From Brenneria izbisi (GTDB lineage Bacteria > Pseudomonadota > Gammaproteobacteria > Enterobacterales > Enterobacteriaceae), in the NCBI RefSeq assembly GCF_025840185.1, contig NZ_JAMPJU010000014.1, forward strand, positions 28,085-92,084: 64,000 bases of DNA. Direction: 5' to 3'. Positions within the stretch are counted from its first letter, which is position 1. Every line of letters begins with the position of its first letter. The notes beneath the pieces are model-generated. The model was not told the DNA's origin. It saw nothing but the letters and a program-made list of their open reading frames with translations, and did not search any database. Made by a program: the position numbers and the translations under genes. Below, one piece after another: positions 60,921 through 64,000 of this stretch.

Positions 60921-63900
60921 GTGAATAGCGTAATCGGTATCATCAAATTCGTTATCGGTCAGGTTTTCGTTGTCGCTTTAGATGGGAGTCAGCGGTTATT
61001 GACCGCGGGCGATCGTATCTATAGTGGTGAAGAAATTGTGACCGGTGACAATGGTGCGGTTTCTATAACATTGCCAGATGGACGTACTCTGGATTTAGGC
61101 CGAAATAGCCGCTGGAGTGATGTCGCGGATGCGACACAGCAGAAAACAGAAGACGCAGAGGATGATGTTGCCGCGTTGCAGGCCGCTATCGAACAGGGCG
61201 CAGACCCGACGCAAGTGCTTGAAGCCACCGCAGCAGGCAATGATAGCACTGGTGAGGCCGGCGACGGCGGCGGTAGTCACACAACCGTGGTGCTTGACCT
61301 GACCGGACAGGTTATTGATGTGACGGCGGGTTACACGACGGCGGAGAGTGATTTCGTGACCGACGGCGTAGAAGGGATTGATGACGCCGACACCCAATCA
61401 TTAGCGGGGGCGCAACTTTCTGAGGAAGGTACGGGTAATGAAAATACGGGAAATCGTGATGTAATCACGCTGAGTTCGAACAGTCAGGTGACTGAAGGCA
61501 GCGCCTTTACCGTCACCGCCACCGTGGGTTCACCGGTCACCGGCAGTCCGCTGGTGATCACGCTGAGCAACGATCAGACCATCACCATTCCGGTGGGCGA
61601 AAGCAGCGGTACGGTACAGATCGCGACTCGCGGTGACGATGGTTATCAGCAGGGTGAGGAACCCATCACGGTCGGTATCAAAGATGCCGCTGGCGGCAAC
61701 TATGAAGCGCTGGATACCAGCAGTACAACCACCACCACGGTAGTGGATAACAGCGATACCACCGCCATCACCCTGAGCTCGGATAATCAGGTGACCGAAG
61801 GCAGCGCCTTTACTGTCACCGCCACCGTGGGCGCGCCGGTCACCGGCAGTCCGCTGGTGATCACGCTGAGCAACGATCAGACCATCACCATCCCGGTGGG
61901 CGAAAGCAGCGGTACGGTACAGATCGCGACACGCGGCGATGATGGCTATCAGCAGGGTGAGGAAGCGCTGACCCTCGGTATCAAAGACACCGCTGGCGGC
62001 AACTATGAAGCGCTGGATACGACCAGTACAACCACCACCACGGTAGTGGATAACAGCGATACCACCGCCATCACCCTGAGCGCGGATAATCAGGTGACCG
62101 AAGGCAGCGTCTTTACCGTCACCGCCACCGTGGGCGCGCCGGTCACCGGCAGTCCGCTGGTGATCACGCTGAGCAACGATCAGACCATCACCATTCCGGT
62201 GGGCGAAAGCAGCGGCACGGTACAGATCGCGACACGCGGTGACGATGGCTATCAGCAGGGCGATGAAGCGCTGACCATCGGTATCAAAGACACCGTTGGC
62301 GGTAATTTTGAAGCGCTGGATACCAGCAGCACAACCACCACTACCGTGGTCGATAACAGCGATACCACCACCTTGACGCTGGGCGATATCACCGTGGCGG
62401 AAGGCAGCGGCACCGCCACCATTGGCGCGACATTAAGCCAGCCGACCGATCGTGAATTTACCGTGACGCTCAGCAATGGCGCGACCATCACCTTTGCCGC
62501 CAACAGCGCGGTTGGCACCTCAACGGCGTTTGCGGTGCAGGGCGATGATGCCTATCAGGACGGTGAAAGCTATACGGTGAGTGTCGTCAATGCCGGTGAA
62601 CATAACTTTGAACAACTGGATGTCAGCGATACTGCAACCGTCACCGTGACGGATACGGTCGATACCACCGCCATCACCCTGAGCGCGGATAATCAGGTGA
62701 CCGAAGGCAGCGCCTTTACCGTCACCGCCACCGTGGGCGCGCCGGTCACCGGCAGCCCGCTGGTCATTACGCTAAGCAACGATCAGACCATCACCATTCC
62801 GGTGGGTGAAAGCAGCGGCACGGTACAGATTGCGACACGCGGTGACGATGGTTATCAGCAGGGCGATGAACCCATCACGGTCGGCATTAAAGACACCGCT
62901 GGCGGCAACTATGAAGCGCTGGATACGACCAGTACAACCACCACCACGGTAGTGGATAATAGCGATACCACCACCTTGACGCTGGGCGATATCACTGTGG
63001 CGGAAGGCAGCGGCACCGCCACCATCGGCGCGACATTAAGCCAGCCGACTGACCGTGAATTTACCGTGACGCTCAGCAATGGCGCGACCATCACCTTTGC
63101 CGCCAACAGCGCGGTTGGCACCTCAACGGCGTTTTCGGTGCAGGGCGATGATGCCTATCAGGACGGTGAAAGCTATACGGTGAGCGTCGTCAATGCCGGT
63201 GAACATAACTTTGAACAACTGGACAGCAGCGACACCGCGATTGTCACCGTGACGGATACGGTCGATACCACCGCCATCACCCTGAGCGCGGATAATCAGG
63301 TCACCGAAGGCAGCGCCTTTACCGTCACCGCCACCGTGGGCGCGCCGGTCACCGGCAGCCCGCTGGTGATCACGCTGAGCAACGATCAGACCATCACCAT
63401 TCCGGTGGGCGAAAGTACCGGCACGGTACAGATTGCGACACGCGGTGACGATGGCTATCAGCAGGGCGATGAACCCATCACGGTCGGCATTAAAGACGCC
63501 GCTGGCGGCAACTATGAAGCGCTGGATACGACCAGTACAACCACCACCACGGTAGTGGATAACAGCGATACCACCGCCATCACCCTGAGCGCGGATAATC
63601 AGGTGACCGAAGGCAGCGCCTTTACCGTCACCGCCACCGTGGGTTCACCGGTCACCGGCAGTCCGCTGGTGATCACGCTAAGCAACGATCAGACCATCAC
63701 CATTCCGGTGGGCGAAAGTACCGGCACGGTACAGATCGCGACACGCGGTGACGATGGCTATCAGCAGGGTGAGGAAGCGCTGACCCTCGGTATCAAAGAC
63801 GCTGCTGGCGGCAACTATGAAGCGCTGGATACCAGCAGTACAACCACCACCACGGTAGTGGATAACAGCGACGCCACCACCTTGACGCTGGGTGATATCA

Positions 63901-64000
63901 CGGTGGCGGAAGGCAGCGGCACCGCCACCATTGGCGCGACATTAAGCCAGCCGACCGATCGTGAGTTTACCGTGACGCTCAGCAATGGCGCGACCATCAC
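60921..64000 (+). CDS. Giant LapA-type repeat adhesin with N-terminal retention module (3' end outside window)
   Basis: The frame opens at GTG 60921 behind AAGGAGAAG and has no stop to the window edge, giving at least 1026 codons. Residues 1 to about 130 form a retention module: VIGIIKFVIGQVFVVALDGSQ (split), LPDGRTLDLG, then QVLEATAAGNDS. TAAG at residues 103-106 matches the site cut by the periplasmic protease LapG in LapA. A linker follows to residue 179. Near-identical Ig-like repeats of 100-101 residues start at codon 180. The product should stay anchored in the TolC-like channel until cleaved. Its secretion genes are directly divergent. LapD and LapG are not in the window. Confidence 0.92.
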   Translation, partial: MNSVIGIIKFVIGQVFVVALDGSQRLLTAGDRIYSGEEIVTGDNGAVSITLPDGRTLDLGRNSRWSDVADATQQKTEDAEDDVAALQAAIEQGADPTQVLEATAAGNDSTGEAGDGGGSHTTVVLDLTGQVIDVTAGYTTAESDFVTDGVEGIDDADTQSLAGAQLSEEGTGNENTGNRDVITLSSNSQVTEGSAFTVTATVGSPVTGSPLVITLSNDQTITIPVGESSGTVQIATRGDDGYQQGEEPITVGIKDAAGGNYEALDTSSTTTTTVVDNSDTTAITLSSDNQVTEGSAFTVTATVGAPVTGSPLVITLSNDQTITIPVGESSGTVQIATRGDDGYQQGEEALTLGIKDTAGGNYEALDTTSTTTTTVVDNSDTTAITLSADNQVTEGSVFTVTATVGAPVTGSPLVITLSNDQTITIPVGESSGTVQIATRGDDGYQQGDEALTIGIKDTVGGNFEALDTSSTTTTTVVDNSDTTTLTLGDITVAEGSGTATIGATLSQPTDREFTVTLSNGATITFAANSAVGTSTAFAVQGDDAYQDGESYTVSVVNAGEHNFEQLDVSDTATVTVTDTVDTTAITLSADNQVTEGSAFTVTATVGAPVTGSPLVITLSNDQTITIPVGESSGTVQIATRGDDGYQQGDEPITVGIKDTAGGNYEALDTTSTTTTTVVDNSDTTTLTLGDITVAEGSGTATIGATLSQPTDREFTVTLSNGATITFAANSAVGTSTAFSVQGDDAYQDGESYTVSVVNAGEHNFEQLDSSDTAIVTVTDTVDTTAITLSADNQVTEGSAFTVTATVGAPVTGSPLVITLSNDQTITIPVGESTGTVQIATRGDDGYQQGDEPITVGIKDAAGGNYEALDTTSTTTTTVVDNSDTTAITLSADNQVTEGSAFTVTATVGSPVTGSPLVITLSNDQTITIPVGESTGTVQIATRGDDGYQQGEEALTLGIKDAAGGNYEALDTSSTTTTTVVDNSDATTLTLGDITVAEGSGTATIGATLSQPTDREFTVTLSNGATI
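61458..63869 (+). repeat. A-type adhesin repeats (six copies, 303 bp period)
   Basis: Copies lie at 61458-61754, 61755-62057, 62058-62360, 62661-62963, 63264-63566 and 63567-63869. Each encodes about 101 residues with ITLSADNQVTEGSAFTVTAT, DQTITIPVGES and GDDGYQQG. The first copy lacks two residues. At DNA level copies differ at few positions, mostly in the EEPITV/EEALTL/DEALTI segment and in DTSS/DTTS. Confidence 0.93.
62361..64000 (+). repeat. B-type adhesin repeats (three copies, 300 bp, last one cut by the edge)
   Basis: Copies lie at 62361-62660, 62964-63263 and 63870 to beyond 64000. Each encodes 100 residues with LTLGDITVAEGSGTATIGAT, LSNGATITFAANSAVGTS and GDDAYQDGESYTVSVVNAG. Together with the A repeats the order is A-A-A-B-A-B-A-A-B. 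Confidence 0.93.

Noticed and set aside
61458..64000. CRISPR array reading of the tandem repeats
   Set aside because: Units are about 300 bp, in frame and coding, without short repeats and unique spacers.

Overview
The window is chromosomal DNA from a member of the Enterobacterales. Most genes match their Escherichia coli counterparts in sequence and order. The best guess is a plant-associated genus of the Pectobacteriaceae (Brenneria, Dickeya or Pectobacterium type), because a plant-flavoured accessory pathway and a LapA-type giant adhesin sit among the housekeeping genes. The genus call is inference.

Region 1 (1-20272) follows the E. coli order sfsA-thpR-hrpB-mrcB-fhuCDB-hemL-erpA-btuF-mtnN-dgt-degP-cdaR, with two changes. 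fhuA is missing between mrcB and fhuC, and the place between fhuB and hemL, held by clcA in E. coli, holds a divergent LysE-type exporter and MocR-type regulator. Region 2 (20612-24411) is a sulfate ABC importer operon whose binding protein is of the Sbp type.

Region 3 (24527-32042) is the accessory highlight. It is a complete aldoxime to nitrile to amide to carboxylic acid pathway on the minus strand: heme aldoxime dehydratase, outer-membrane channel-like protein, amidase, cobalt-type nitrile hydratase alpha and beta, a beta-like activator with a His-rich tail, and a solitary CbiM-like cobalt permease. A divergent AraC/XylS-type regulator faces it. All active-site residues I could check are present. 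Two upstream regions share a 21-bp-period direct repeat that may be the regulator's operator, and the regulator gene has a near-consensus sigma54 promoter.

Region 4 (32043-37676) holds a tRNA-Val x3/tRNA-Lys operon, gltX, a secreted esterase, two tRNA-Ala genes, ung and grcA. Region 5 (37718-51752) is a conserved core: srmB, trmN6, nadB, rpoE-rseABC, lepA-lepB-rnc-era-recO-pdxJ-acpS and yfhL. Both rpoE and degP have recognisable sigmaE promoters.

Region 6 (51753-64000) concerns cyclic-di-GMP and adhesion. It has a pdeH-type phosphodiesterase behind a sigma28 promoter, an AT-rich gap, a PAS-GAF-GGDEF cyclase, a LapE/LapB/LapC-type secretion system, and the divergent start of a giant retention-module adhesin with near-identical 100/101-residue repeats that runs off the right edge.
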